A stretch of 64,000 nucleotides of DNA from Stercorarius parasiticus (GCA_013396915.1 VWZL01001357.1:187259-251258); one strand, 5' to 3'; positions 26,277 to 38,623 are shown, counted from the stretch's first letter. Numbers and translations: made by a program. Notes: a model not told the origin generated them from the sequence alone.

Positions 26277-26389
26277 TGCGATGCCATCTAAGCTTTGAGA
26301 AGATGGAATAATACAAATAGTTGGTAGTGATCTTGTTTCCAGACTATTCAATTGTTACTCATGTCCAAAATCATCAGATTAGTTAAACC
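26277..26389 (-). pseudogene. LRRC9: LRRC9 LRR exon: lost acceptor, in-frame TGA, deletions
   Basis: Reads 'GLTNLMILDMSNN', stop, 'IVWKQDHYQLFVLFHLLKA', matching LRRC9 'GLCNLVILDMCGN' and '[20 protein letters not shown]'. TGA is at 26348-26350. The two bases where the acceptor AG should be are GG (26390-26391) after a normal pyrimidine tract. Two codons are missing (Pro-Glu), and a one-base deletion near 26288 turns the 'ALDG' region into a TAG reading. Length 113 against about 120 expected. Confidence 0.9.
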
Positions 26390-27099
26390 CCAAGTAGAAA
26401 AAAGCATGGGTTTATTAATATACCTTTAAAACATCCATATATAGGTGCATCCAAAATACTTTGTTTTCATCTCCTTCCTCAGCTGGCATCTGCATGACTC
26501 AAAACTGAGAAATCACTTAACAAAATCCAGATATCTTCATTTAGATTAATAGCACTTTTCAACACTCAAGCCACAAAGAAAGCCCTTAAGTAAGTGAAAA
26601 CCATACCAACATTGCCTTAAAAGCCTTTGAGTTCTCACACAGTTTTACAGAGTCTGAACATAAAGAAGAATTAGGGCCTCAGTCTCCAATTAGTGTCTGA
26701 ATCCAGCCAACAAAGTTTATAATACATACATTACCATTCCAGGTAAGCTGAAAAGAACTGAAATTGCTGCAGGTGTAATTGTTTGTTATTTGACATGAGT
26801 TGCAGAATTATTCCATGGATTGTAAACCTTCATTTAGCCTACCTGGTATGTGATTATCTCTGTAAAACGTTTTGAACACAATCCACCTGGAAGGGTTCGG
26901 TACCTCCTTCTCAGGAGTGAGTATCAATCCAAAAATGTCAGACTGGGGTTCTCATCAGTTCAGGTTCCACTGTAAAGATGGATAAACGCAGCACCCACCT
27001 ATGTTTAAGTATAGCACGCTCTATACTTGAACAAGTGGGGAAACACCGTATTTCTAATGTAATAAAGAACAAATTAGTTTTGAAATAGTAAATATTTAC

Positions 27100-27306
27100 C
27101 TTTAAATTATATATATCTTGGTTGGTATAAACAAAGTTACTATGTATAGCTCTATTAGGGAGTAAGTTGTCTTTAAACCAACTAAAGATGTGATTCTGTT
27201 GTTCTCAATAGAAATGCAATGAGATTTTCAAACACACGTCTTTTGAGGCTGATAAGATGATTGTTGTTTACACTATGTCTTGAATGTTTGGTGAGCTTTG
27301 AAATTC
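27100..27306 (-). pseudogene. LRRC9: LRRC9 LRR exon with 10-base and 1-base deletions
   Basis: Acceptor 'gtttgtttttcaag' (AG at 27307-27308), donor 'aag|gtaaat' (GT at 27098-27099). Three frames must be used in turn: 'ISKLTKHSRHSVNNNHL', then 'SIENNRITSLVGLKTTYS', then 'YTNQDIYNLK'. Together they match LRRC9 'ISKMTKLTRLSINNNLL', 'SLENNRITSLSGLQKSFT' and 'AVNQEMHNLK'. The shifts are a 10-base deletion near 27211-27214 and a 1-base deletion near 27139-27142; one codon is also lost. Confidence 0.9.
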
Positions 27307-27681
27307 CTTGAAAAACAAACAAGATTCACTTGCTATAAAGTGAGCTGTAATAGAAAAAGGTGGCTGATACTGAGGGTAAAACAAGCTACAAGTAACACAG
27401 TCGGTGTTACTGGGTCCAACTGTAACTAGATCAATCATCAGTAGACGAATTAGATCATGAAACATAGAAAAATATGCACGTTTAATAAGAAATACTTATT
27501 TTGCTGGAACGTAACTGTTCTGCCTCACTCCTTTCTTCAGTTCTGCTAAAGATACACTCAGATTTTTTAATATTTGAAAAACTCATTCTGTTGGCAGCGA
27601 GAAAAAACTCTCCCTCTAAATACTTCACTATAAAGAAACATTTCTGCTGTGTCCCAGCTTAACAGCCTGCATTATCACTAC

Positions 27682-27858
27682 CACGGTAAATATAGTACCA
27701 TCTAGTGTTGAAATGTAGTTCTTGGAGGTTAAGATGAGACTCAAATCCTTCTATTTGTGTGAAATTGTTGTTGCTAAATGATGCTCATCTTAAACGCTCT
27801 TGTTTTTCCAGGTTGGAAATATTGAAGAGTGTTGGTCATCCAGATTTAAGACAGTGGT
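27682..27858 (-). pseudogene. LRRC9: LRRC9 LRR exon with 1-base deletion and Trp-to-stop
   Basis: Acceptor 'gttttattacag' (AG at 27859-27860), donor 'g|gtagtg' (GT at 27680-27681). 'TTVLNLDDQH' and, one base out of frame, 'LFNISNLEKQERLR', stop, 'ASFSNNNFTQIEGFES' match LRRC9 '[20 protein letters not shown]' and 'WASFSNNNLTKMEGLES'. The stop is TGA at 27785-27787 in place of Trp. The 1-base deletion is near 27829-27832. Length 177 is one short of the 178 that fits phase. Confidence 0.93.
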
Positions 27859-30800
27859 CTGTAATAAAACTCCGTATTAGAATTGAAAGAGACTGACCAG
27901 TCAATTAATCTGTACATCAATTCCACCTATTTATTCTGTGCTCAGCTTCTACGTGCACATTTCCTACTATCATCAATGGCAACTTCTTGGATGCAGGATG
28001 CGATATTTCCCCATTATACAACAGACCTACTCATCTTTAATAGATTTCAAAAAAGTTCAGCTTCTCCTCCAAAAACAAGAGCTCTAAAACATAAGTATGC
28101 CAGCTCCCAAATGTACCTTTGCAGTTGAAGCTATCTGAACATAGACATTTTTTTCTTGTCTGCATTAAATCTTAGATAGTTTTGTTCAATTTCTTCAATA
28201 CATGATTATTTTATTGGCTAGTCTGCTTTACACATCCTCATTCTACAACAGGACTTTAATGGAAACAGGATTTCAGACTAACACCAAGGCTGGTTATTTA
28301 GTCTAGAAGAGTCTGAGTGCAAAGCCAGAGCACAGTTTATCCTAACTTTATAGTTCTTCACGTTTTTTATATACAAACTAAATACTCTTTTCCCTATATC
28401 ACAGATTAACAAATTCAATAATTTTCTTGTTTGAAATATTCTTGAACAGAAACAAATAAATGTTGATACCAAATGTGTATTTTGCTGCCCATGTTGTGAA
28501 ATGACTTCTTATACAGGATCTGACTTTAGACACCTGGCAGCAAGCTTCATGTAAAGACAAGGCTGTCAGTGATCCCCTCTATAATCTATTTGTATGACTA
28601 CTACTCCCCCTTTCTGATAATACTACAGTATGTTAGCCAATCATCGCACAATGGAGAAAAGATCACAGAGTCCCAATCAAAAAAATTCAAATTGTACTGT
28701 GGGGGCCCAAAATATCCAGTGTTATTGTGTTGAGATTGTATCTAAGATAAATAATCACTTAAATATTCAGTGCCATTAGACTGGCTTTGGTGATGACTAA
28801 AGAACATTTTTTGCTATATTATTTTATTTTCCAAAGGATTTATCTTACCCTTTATGAATCCCTTCTCTCTGATGTCACAAAACTTACATGACACATGCTA
28901 AAGCATTAATTCTCCTGGCAATTTTTCTAAACCATGAACTCCCTAATGCACAGAATGAAACGCTACGCTTATACAGAAATGTTTTCCTTTAGCTATTCTA
29001 TATTCTAATAACAAATTGAACCGACAGAGGAGCTTTAACCTTTCATACTGTGTAGATTAACATGATTTCAGCTGATGGATTGGGACTGGTTAGGATGACC
29101 TTGGATCTTCCTCCACTGACTCTTGAGGCTTTTTGTTAGCTCAGTTTCCTAAGGAAACAAGGCTAATGTGATTGTGCTATCTGTATACCCATCTGCTAGC
29201 CTTAACCACTAATTTTGAAACCTATTGGTGAGTTTCGGCCCTATCTGTCAGACAAGCACTACTCGACTTCCTACCAATCCCATGAAAACAAGCAGCTGAA
29301 TTAGAGTTATAAACTGATGATCCCAGTGAAGGAAAGGCTGCAATATTGGCTCAGCTACAATGCCAGACACTAGAGGATCCAGGAGAGACCTGTTCTGAAT
29401 GATCTGAGAAACTCTGAGAGCTCACACCTGATTAGGCACTGGATAACCCAAAGACAAGGCTCTTTCTTAAGGCAAACCAATTTCCTTCAGTCCTGCTGCT
29501 CAGCAAGTGCCTACTGAATTAATTTATAATTTTAGGTAGTCTTTCAAGGTGAGAGATACTGTTCAAAGGGTTATTGTCAATGTTTGGTGGTTTGAAATTA
29601 GACTTACTAGCCCTCTTCTTGCAATGTTTTACATATTGATATTTAGTAGAACTCTGTGAAATTTTAATCCTGCCTGATCACAAGAAATGGATTGGTTAAG
29701 ACAGTTCAATATGCACATGGAAAAGCTCATTTGGCTTTAGACATGAAATACACCTAAGCCTCTATATTTCAGGGCAGGGTATATTTGAAGGGTCAGTATT
29801 AGAAAACTGTGTTGCTATATGCATTAGAGAATTCATGTTTATAGAATTTACTAGGAGAACTAATGTTTCAACATTATACTTCTGTGACATCAGAAAAAAG
29901 TTGGGTTTAAAATTGGCAGAATAAATAAACTAAGCATGGCTATGTCTGAATTTTCTAATGAAAAATTCTCAGGGTCAATCTCAACTCATCAGGGAGAGAA
30001 TGCAAAGGGGATGGCTGCAATTTCCTGAATCAGTCTGGTTCTGTCATTATCCTTGCCACCAGTGTCCTTGCTCTTTAAAATTTGTTCAGTATTCTTGAAG
30101 CTTCACTGGCACTCTCCTTTGATATACTGGAATACTTAAATGAAGCAAGTAGATTAAGGACTTCTTTGTCTTGCCTTAGGAGGCAATTCTTTAAAAAACA
30201 AGCAAGCGTATCCCATAAGCACATCCTTTCTATAGCCTTAGTGTTTTAAAAAGGGCAATTTTCATATGCTGAAAGGAGTCATGAGCAAAATGGGTGACAC
30301 AAAAACTTAAGCTAAAAAATGTGAAGGCTAGTTAGGAGAGGTTTGAAGACGCAGAAGGTTAAACACTAAACACTTCATTATTACACACTTTTTAATTTAC
30401 AGCTAAAAAATCTCCACCCTTTTACGTTTACAGACTAAAGCAAATATTCATGAGCCCTACTGGATCAGGCCACGGCCACTACAGCAGAAGTGAATGAAAA
30501 ATAGGAAAAATGGTAGCAGTAAGAATAAAACAGTTGTTAGAAATACAGATTACTGAAAATGAAAGGTAAAAATGTCAATGAAAACTTGATGGCTAACGTA
30601 ATCAGAGATTATAATCAGGACCTAATTAAATTCAAGCAACGCTTAATTCTACCTAAGGGTTTTAAAATAGTCAATCAGAATACAGAAGAGAAAGGTAGTT
30701 TCAATGCATATTTTTCCCTGCCTTTGTAAAGAACCATAAGATGCTCATAATTTACATGGATAAAGAAATACTTTGTATTTCATTAATAAATAAAAAGAAT

Positions 30801-32701
30801 CTAAAACTGGAACTACACATGGTAACATTTTTAAAGCAGGCATTTTTCAATCAAGGATATTAATGAACCAGTTGAAGAACTTTCTGAGCCACTCATCAAT
30901 TCATTTTATGCAAATGATAGTATGCTTGGGAAGTTTTAGAAGGTTATGAACAAACTGAAGTTATAACAGTATTGAGGATAAATAAGATGACCAGAATAGG
31001 TCAGTTAGCTTGATATCATTCTTAGATATCACAGAAGGCTGATATGCAACACAGTAAATAATTACAGTTTAATGGCCTTATTAATAGATGCCAGTATGGT
31101 GCACAGGAAACAAAAATTAATGTTAAATTGCTTTTGATTAAAATTTAAATGTATTGGTAAGATTAGTAGCTTCTGTCTGAGAATGTAATAAAAAAATAAT
31201 TATATCCAAAAGTGAAGGTAACTCTTGTTAAATAGACAAGAACTGGTTAGAGGATGGATCTCAAAATCTAACTGCAGAAAGAAAATCATCACTTTACAGA
31301 GTATTTTTGTTATGTTCTGCTCGAAATTCTCAATGACCTAGCAAAAAAGAGCAGGAGTGCCTTCCTAGTAAATCAAGAGATGACATAAAGATGTTAGTAA
31401 GGTCAGCTATAAACAACAATTTTATAATGACTAACATGGTGGCCCTATCTAAAAAGCACATTTCTGCATGGAATAAATTGTAAATTCTGTAGCTAGGAAC
31501 AGAGAAATTCACACTTACACAATGAAAGACGTATCTCAGGAACACTGAAAAGGACTAGATCTAATGATAGAAAACCAGATGATTATCAGCTTGTACTATT
31601 GCCACAAGGACATGCATGTCAGATAATATTTAACCATTGGACTAGTGAGTATGTCATTATCAGTCCAGTGATGGAAGTTTTTGTATAGATGTAGGAGGCC
31701 ATATATTAAAAACGTGTGGACATAATGAAAAGTGTTCAGAAAGGAACTAGAATAATGTCATGAGAAAAAAACCCCAACACTTCATAATGAGACACTTAAG
31801 AAGCTCAACCTAACTTAGTTTTTTAAGATAAGAGAAAGTGGAATGATTTTGACTAAATAAGGAGAAGACTTTTCGTCCTTTAGGAAATCTGGTTCTGCTC
31901 CTTTAGAACATTAGAAAGAGACAATATAAGACCCAGTGGATGAAATCTGATAGTAGCCAAATTGGCTATAGAAATAAGATAAACATGATACAGAGGTAGG
32001 AGACACCTGCTAGATTCACTGTTACTTGAAATCTTTAAACAAACACTAAGGCTGGGTTTCATACCAGCAAAACAGTATCAGCAACAGAGATATCTCCATC
32101 TGTAGTGACTGGTTGGGTTCTATGGTAGGATGTGATTCACTTCAACCTAGAGTAACCCTCTAAACTGTTAGGTGACTCATGTCCACAAACTGTTTTTGTT
32201 TCTACACTGTCTATAAATAGAATGTAGGGTGACCACTTCAAATGTGATTATCTACACTGTAGATAAGCAAAATTAGATTAAATTAATCCTAATCTGAATG
32301 GTTTACTGTAAAATCTGTTGTACCTCAAAGAGATGGTATGAAATTGATGCAGAAATTACCACATAATGCTTTATTGCCTGCTTTATGCATAAAGTCAATC
32401 TAGAGAATCTTATTTTTACCCCTTGGTCTTAAAAGTCTATTAATGCCAAAAATACAGTTGCACTGCAAAATAAGCAACTTAAATATGTCTTCAGGGTATC
32501 CTGGACCTACTGTGAGGCATCTGGAAATGGCCATTCTCAGAGCTCAGAGACAAGGTAACTATTGGTTAGACTTGAATACATTCAGAAATATTTTTTAACC
32601 AAAAAGCATAAAATCTTTAACCTAAGACAACAAAAGAAAACTTTTACAGAGATTAATCTAAATGTTAAACTAAATACATTAAACAGCATCAGCCGTAGTA
32701 C

Positions 32702-32836
32702 TGAATACCAGTTATTACGATGCACCTGCAAATCCACCTTGTTCTTGCAAATTTGAGACAGAATTTTAGCACAGGAAAATACACTGAGAAGGGGAGTTTT
32801 TTCTTCATCAGTCCTAGAATATTCTAACGGAGAGAC
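32702..32836 (-). pseudogene. LRRC9: LRRC9 exon, fully open
   Basis: 135 bases, 45 open codons, acceptor 'ttttttcccctcag' (AG at 32837-32838), donor 'tca|gtacta' (GT at 32700-32701), phase 0 at both ends. 'SRTDEEKTPLLSVFSCAKIL' and 'SQICKN' match LRRC9 '[20 protein letters not shown]' and 'TQVSK'. The 3' phase joins to the exon at 27858. No lesion. Confidence 0.92.
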
Positions 32837-33415
32837 CTGAGGGGAAAAAACCAACACTGTATTAAGTATATAATATAACTAGACATACTATACATACTTC
32901 ACAGCTTAGCATATAGTAAATGGCATAAAAATCCTGCTATTCTTGGAAGGGGAAGGTGATATATTAGTATAAATAATAATTCATTAGTTCTAATAGGTTT
33001 AATAATTTGCAAGATTCCTATAGGTCTTGCACATATCAAATTTTTAGAGTTTTCGGTACATAAAACAGAGAACGTAGGCCTCATTAAAATACTCTGTATT
33101 AACTATAGTCTCTTTTTTGTGAAGATATTTATCCTTTTTGTTTTCAGAAAGACATAATCTTACTCAGCATGTGAGCAACATAGTTCCACTGTGACTGTGC
33201 TGTGATCACGATTTGTGAGCTAGATGGTATAACATCCTCTGAGAGGCAATAAGGGTTTTCTGCTATACTGTGAACTGAACTAACTAGGCATTACGATTGG
33301 ATGCCTAAGAAACTCTGGAGAGGCAGAGGTTTAGCGATGTGTAATACGCAAGAGTTACCATCTTAACACACAGAGCTGACAGCAAAGAACACAGCAAAGT
33401 TAAAAGTTTAATCTG

Positions 33416-33791
33416 TGTCCTGGTTCCGGCGGGGATAGGGTTAATTCTCCCCAGGCTCCGGCAGGGACACAGCTATCCCACCTCATGTGAGCCATGCCCA
33501 GTCTGGAGCCGGGAGCTGCCGGGGGAGGGGGCGGGAAGTCGCCGTTTGGAGCGGGCTGGGGCGTCCCGGGTCGGGTCCCGGGTGGGGTCGGTGAGCGCTG
33601 GTGCCGTCATCATGTTTGTGCATTCCTCTGTTATTGTTGTTGTTTTCCTGTTCCCTTTGCTGTTCTGTTAAACCGCCTTTGTCTCAACCCACGAGTTTTG
33701 CCTTTTTCTTCCTATTCTCCACCAACAGCGGTGGCGCGGCGAAAGAGCGGCCGCCTGGTTCTTTGATGCCGTCTGAGGCTAAACCACGACA
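33416..33791. mobile_element. Solo LTR of an endogenous retrovirus
   Basis: A 376-base element beginning TGTCCTGGTTCCGGC and ending TTAAACC-type sequence 'ctaaaccacgaca', flanked by direct copies of ATCTG (33411-33415 and 33792-33796). TG...CA ends with a 5-base target duplication are those of a retroviral LTR. The ends match an LTR family common in bird genomes, and 5 bases suits the ERVL-like class. It is GC-rich in an AT-rich intron. No internal retroviral genes are present, so it is the product of LTR-LTR recombination. It sits in the LRRC9 intron between 34739 and 32836. Confidence 0.9.
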
Positions 33792-34738
33792 ATCTGATAA
33801 AAACCTAAGTAATAACAACAAAGAACCAGAGACCGGAACTGGTAGCTCTTATTATTTCTTTTTATATCTTAGCATGTATTGAAAAGATTAATTGAAGCTT
33901 AATTGGCAGGCCAAATAGACAAGGCAGCATCTTTGTGGATGCTTCCTGGGTGCCCTAATTAGCTGTTAGTTCTGTTTCCTACGTTGGTTTGTTTATCAAA
34001 TTATTTGGGAGGTGTTCTATTCAGATAGTACTCTGTTTGCCTGACTTAGACTTGTACAAAATATTAAATTTAGTGTTAAATGATCATAGTAAAGCTTTTC
34101 AAAGAGACTTTCAATGTCTCAAATTTCTAAGGTTTAACTCTGCTTATTCTAACTGAGCACTTTAAATAATGTTAAAATGTACTGATTCAAAGGGAATAAA
34201 GAACAGAGAGAAATATTTGTTCAGAAGCTGGCTGGGCAATAGAGATGAATGAGAGTCAGTAAAAGGGCTAAGTATTGGCTTTCTTGGCAAAGCTCCAGCC
34301 AGCACAGCTGTACTGCTGCAGACCGATACTCGCAGTAACAGACAAACAGTGTATATGCACAGCCCCAAGGCTAGGAACTGTCTGCTCCCACCCCTTATTC
34401 AGTGCAGCTGAGACAGCAAAATTAAAGCCAGGGCTTGGTTTTTGATATCTGGCACAGGCCACCAATAAATTTAATTGTTAAGGGAAGGAAAAAAGAAAGG
34501 AATTATGCCTCAGGGATGTCTTTGAGCAAAAATGCCACAGAGCTTATTCACTTGGTTAGGCTGTGACTACAAAAAGAAGTGAAGGCCCTGTGAGAACAAA
34601 GATCCCATAACATGATCATAAGGCTTCTTACGTTGCAAGGACCTTAGAATTAATAAGGTGCAGGACCAGATTTTAAGCCTTTATAACTGTGGTCATGGTT
34701 AGAATGCTTTCCCAGGAATTTCAAGTGCTGATATGTAC

Positions 34739-34925
34739 CTTATGCCATGGGTGCAATGTCAAGACTAAGTAAATTGGGAATGCATTTATGTAAGATGTTT
34801 ATATCTTCCCTGGACCTTTTCAGCTCATTCCAGCTCAGGTTGAAGAACTGCAGTTTGCTTAAGCCTCTAATGCCTTCAAAAGTGATCACACGGTTATGGC
34901 TCACACCAAAATAGTCCCTGTTGGG
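34739..34925 (-). pseudogene. LRRC9: LRRC9 LRR exon with 5-base deletion
   Basis: Acceptor 'tgttgtcttgcag' (AG at 34926-34927), donor 'cataag|gtacat' (GT at 34737-34738). 'YFGVSHNRVITFEGIRGL', 'NLSWNELKRS' and 'NLLSLDI' match LRRC9 'YLDASHNHVITLEGFRGL', 'DLSWNQLKKS' and 'SLLTLDI'. The conserved end 'HNPWQK' appears as 'HPWHK' in another frame, because 187 bases are present instead of 192. The deletion is near 34751-34757. Without correction the frame ends at a TAA at the exon edge. Confidence 0.93.
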
Positions 34926-35375
34926 CTGCAAGACAACACAGGTTTGAAAATAGTTGTATGGCCAAAAGTGTTGCAAAAGAAACTTTGGTTAAAGTAATTA
35001 GACACATTTAATCTTTAAATAGGCTTAACTGGATGCAGTGCCTGGGACTCCCCTTCCTCAGTATTGGGTCTGTTGAAGGAGACCTAGTGTGTTCCAGACG
35101 TGTTACTTTATTTGTTAAAATGAAATGACCATTATCAAGATCAGCTGGGTGATACCACTGTAATATTGTGATTCAAATTGGAGACAATATCAATAAGCAC
35201 CAAAACTGTGGGCTGCTAATAATATCACAGTATTCTCGATCCTAGTTTAGTACCCCATTCTGTTTCCCTGTGTGCATCCTGGCCCAATCCTGTCTTGTAA
35301 GCACGTCTCACAATGTAAGAATACTCATGCTAGTAAATGTTCCTTAAAAAAAAGAAGTACAGCTTAATTTCTTAC

Positions 35376-35549
35376 CAGGTCATAAAAATTATTTAAGGAA
35401 ATAAATTCATTAAAGCTGTTGATAAGCTTTTGAAGTGTTTTTAAGACTAGAGATCTCCTGCAGCATATTCAGGCTGTTCCCATTCAAATTCAAAACCCAG
35501 GCCAAAAGTAGATCAGAAATGACAATTTTACTGGACATGCAGACAAATT
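35376..35549 (-). pseudogene. LRRC9: LRRC9 LRR exon with 1-base insertion in an A run
   Basis: Acceptor 'gagtattacag' (AG at 35550-35551), donor 'gacctg|gtaaga' (GT at 35374-35375). 'WVLNLNGNSLNMLQEISSL' then, one base out of frame, 'KLINSFNEFISLNNFYDL', matching LRRC9 'ITKLNLHGNSLSKLRDLSKL' and 'KLIISFNEFTCLDDVYHL'. The extra base is in the five-base run at 35438-35442 (T on plus). As read, two stops follow at once. Confidence 0.92.
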
Positions 35550-37448
35550 CTGTAATACTCCATGGCTGCCTTTAAAATGGAAAAACTTGAACTGATGGAG
35601 TGCAAATACAAATACTAGTAGACCATTAAAAGACTATAAAATGTGAATCCAAACTAAAATGAAGTATTGAAAAGACAAAGGCTATGATGACTCCTTTTCA
35701 CTTATTTGAAGACTATTTTTCTCCAACTTCTCCCTGAAATAAAAGTGGCCTGGGTAAGATGGGGAGTCAGTCAATCAGTTCACAGGAGAAGGGTGCAGAT
35801 GCTGCTGACACTAAGGAACTTGCAACTCTTCCATTATGAGAGAGCAGTATGGGAAGAGCGTAGCCAAGCAGACAGGCACCAGATCCTTAGAAAAAGGTAA
35901 AGTGTGAGGACAATTGCTAGTATCTCACTGCAAACACAGATCACTGGAAATATAGCACTTTGGTAAAAAAAGAAGAGAATTGTTATTCTCCTCCTTCTTA
36001 ATGCTGCCTCTAAATAAGCTTTAGAAAAGAAAAAGTTTATTTGAAACTGTAAAAAAAAGGGATTGAAAACATAACCATCAAGTAATAAGAAATAACACCA
36101 TTCACAAACTAGAGGTAAAAGTGGGACAGTTCAGAAACTATTTCAGTTTTATGTATCAGATATGTAGCAGGGCTACTTCATGAGAAAAGGCAGCTACTGA
36201 AGGTGCCACGCAATAGTTATGCATATGAATGCAATATCAGAATTATGCATATAAATGTCCACCTGAAGAAGCATTTTTCTGTGCAGCTATTATAACAGTA
36301 TGTATTTCTGAAGCTAAAGTCTGTATTCTGTTACAGTTTTGTTGTTTTTTTTCCCCAGGCTATGTTCTTGTGATGTCAAATCTGACAAAAAAATCTTTTC
36401 AAGAACTGGCATAATGGCATGAAGTCATGTATTTCATAAAATTCAAAGGCAAGGCTGATCGTTTAGGTCATGTCCTATTCTCAGATGCATTCTACTGAAA
36501 CTGTTTTTCATTGAAATGACGTGTCTTTTATGCAATAGGAAATCCAATTACGATTCAGCCCAATAATTGTAATTCACATTGCATAATAACTGATAGGCAG
36601 AGGAACACAAGTTCTAGTGATGTTAAGTAAATGTAAGCAACATCAGAATGAAGCCTAAATGGAAACATTAATTTTGAAGTTTTCTGTTTGGTTTAGGTCA
36701 TGGGCCAACCTGAATAACAAAGTAATGATTACATAATACAGTTATTTTACTGAAAATTTGACAGCAATACCTCACCTGTACCTGACTAAATATTAGCCCT
36801 AGGCACTGAAAATATTTGCTTTTTATCATTTAAGCAAGCAATCTGAGGTCTGACCTTTACTATTGGTTCCATGTTCAAAACTTCATCACCATGTTGCAAA
36901 TCATAAGACAGAATAAATCTTTCTGTGCTCTCTTTCCCTCTTCCACGATTATATTGCATGTAGAAAACAGACAGTTGTCTTTGAGCTATATAAAATAAAA
37001 GATATTTGAAATTTGTAAACTTTCTGGTTTTTAATTAAATAATAAATTTAAAACAGCATAAATGAGAGAAGTTCAATCAGGAAATTAATAGCAATCATTC
37101 AGGAAATCATCTTTCTGTAACACAGATCTGCTAGAAACTGGGTTTAATTGACTCATAATCAAAACATTGCATAATGTTTTTGCTTGTATGGGTTGTTGTG
37201 TACAACCCATAGAACTATGGCTAGAGTCCAGAGAAGTACACCTATGCACTGAAATTCCCGAAGTCCAAGAATCACAGTCGAGCAGCCTAACACTGGACCA
37301 TGGGACCAGGCAGACCTGACTTATCAGTGAATTCAACTGTCTTTTTCCTTTCCCCAGAGCTGAACATCCCACTTCCCCATACTCTCTAACAGATTAATTC
37401 AGAGTCTGAAATGAGCCTTCCTACTGTGGCACCAAGTTATGAAGTTAG

Positions 37449-38623
37449 ATCATAGAATCATAGAATCTTCATGGTTGGAAAGGACCTTCGAGATCATCGA
37501 GTCCAACCATACACACACACAAAAAACCCCCTACAATCTCTGCCACTAGAGCATGCCCTGAAGTGCCAAATCTACACGTTTCTTAAATACCTCTAGGGAT
37601 GGTGACTCAACCACCTCCCTGGGCAGGCTGTTCCAGTGCCTGACCACTCTTTCAGGAAAGTCATTCTTCCTAATATCTAATCTAAACCTCCCCTGCCGCA
37701 GCTTCAGACCATTTCCTCTGGTCCTGTCATTATTCACCTGGGAGAAGAGGCCAACACCCACCTCTCTACAACCTCCTTTCAGGTAGTTGTAGAGGGCAAT
37801 GAGGCCTCCCCTCAGCCTCCTCTTCTCCAAACTAAACATGCCCAGTTCCCTCAGCCTCTCCTCATATGGCTTGGTCTCCAGACCCCTCACCAGCTTGGTA
37901 GCTCTCCTCTGGACCCGCTCCAGCACTTCAGTGTCCCTCTTGTACAGAGGGGCCCAGAACTGAACACAGNNNNNNNNNNNNNNNNNNNNNNNNNNNNNNN
38001 NNNNNNNNNNNNNNNNNNNNNNNNNNNNNNNNNNNNNNNNNNNNNNNNNNNNNNNNNNNNNNNNNNNNNNNNNNNNNNNNNNNNNNNNNNNNNNNNNNNN
38101 NNNNNNNNNNNNNNNNNNNNNNNNNNNNNNNAAGAGTACACTTGTCTATGCCATGATTCGCCACCTTCTCCAGGAGAGTGCTGTGGGGGACAGTGTCAAA
38201 GGCCTTACAAAAGTCCAGATGGACAATGTCCACAGCCTTCCCCTCATCCAGAAGGTGGGTCACATGGTCGTAGAAGGAGATCAGGTTGCTTAAGCAGGAC
38301 CTCCCTTTCCTAAACCCGTGCTGGCTGGCCCTGATCCCTTGGCTGCCCTGCACTTGCCGTGAGAGCTCACTCAAGATGATCCTCTCCATGATCTTTCCTG
38401 GTACCGAGGTCAAGCTGACAGGCCTGTAGTTCCCCAGATCCTCCTTCCGACCCTTCTTGTAGATGGGCATCACATTAGCCACCCTCCAGTCATCTGGTAC
38501 CTCCCCTGTTGACCAAGATTATTGATAAATGACGGAGAGAGGCTTGGTGAGCTCTCCCGCCAGCTCCCTGAGTACTCTTGGGTGAATCCCATCCGGCCCC
38601 ATAGACTTATGTGCGTCTAGGTG
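37449..38623 (-). mobile_element. CR1 LINE with reverse-transcriptase segment, in an LRRC9 intron
   Basis: A minus-strand CR1. The 3' end lies at 37449 ('atcatagaatcatagaatc') and the truncated 5' end near 38623. The minus frame at 38146-38482 is still open for part of the reverse transcriptase, with 'NYRPVSLTSVPGKIME', 'QHGFRKGRSC' and the motif-A region 'DFCKAFDTVPH' with its catalytic Asp. 37546-37926 encodes the C-terminal end. An N gap interrupts it, and it lacks the endonuclease and ORF1. It is parallel to LRRC9. Confidence 0.95.
37970..38131. other. Assembly gap (162 N)
   Basis: A run of N inside the CR1 at 37449-38623; both flanks are CR1. Confidence 0.99.

Noticed and set aside
34462..34587. 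Possible LRRC9 exon after the acceptor at 34588-34589
   Set aside because: 'VAFLLKDIPEA' vaguely resembles 'NGVFISEEEA' and the position is right, but it contains stops and the match is too loose to call.
37546..38482. Open frames with reverse-transcriptase motifs
   Set aside because: CR1 LINE, not a host reverse transcriptase or domesticated gene; interrupted by N and 5'-truncated.
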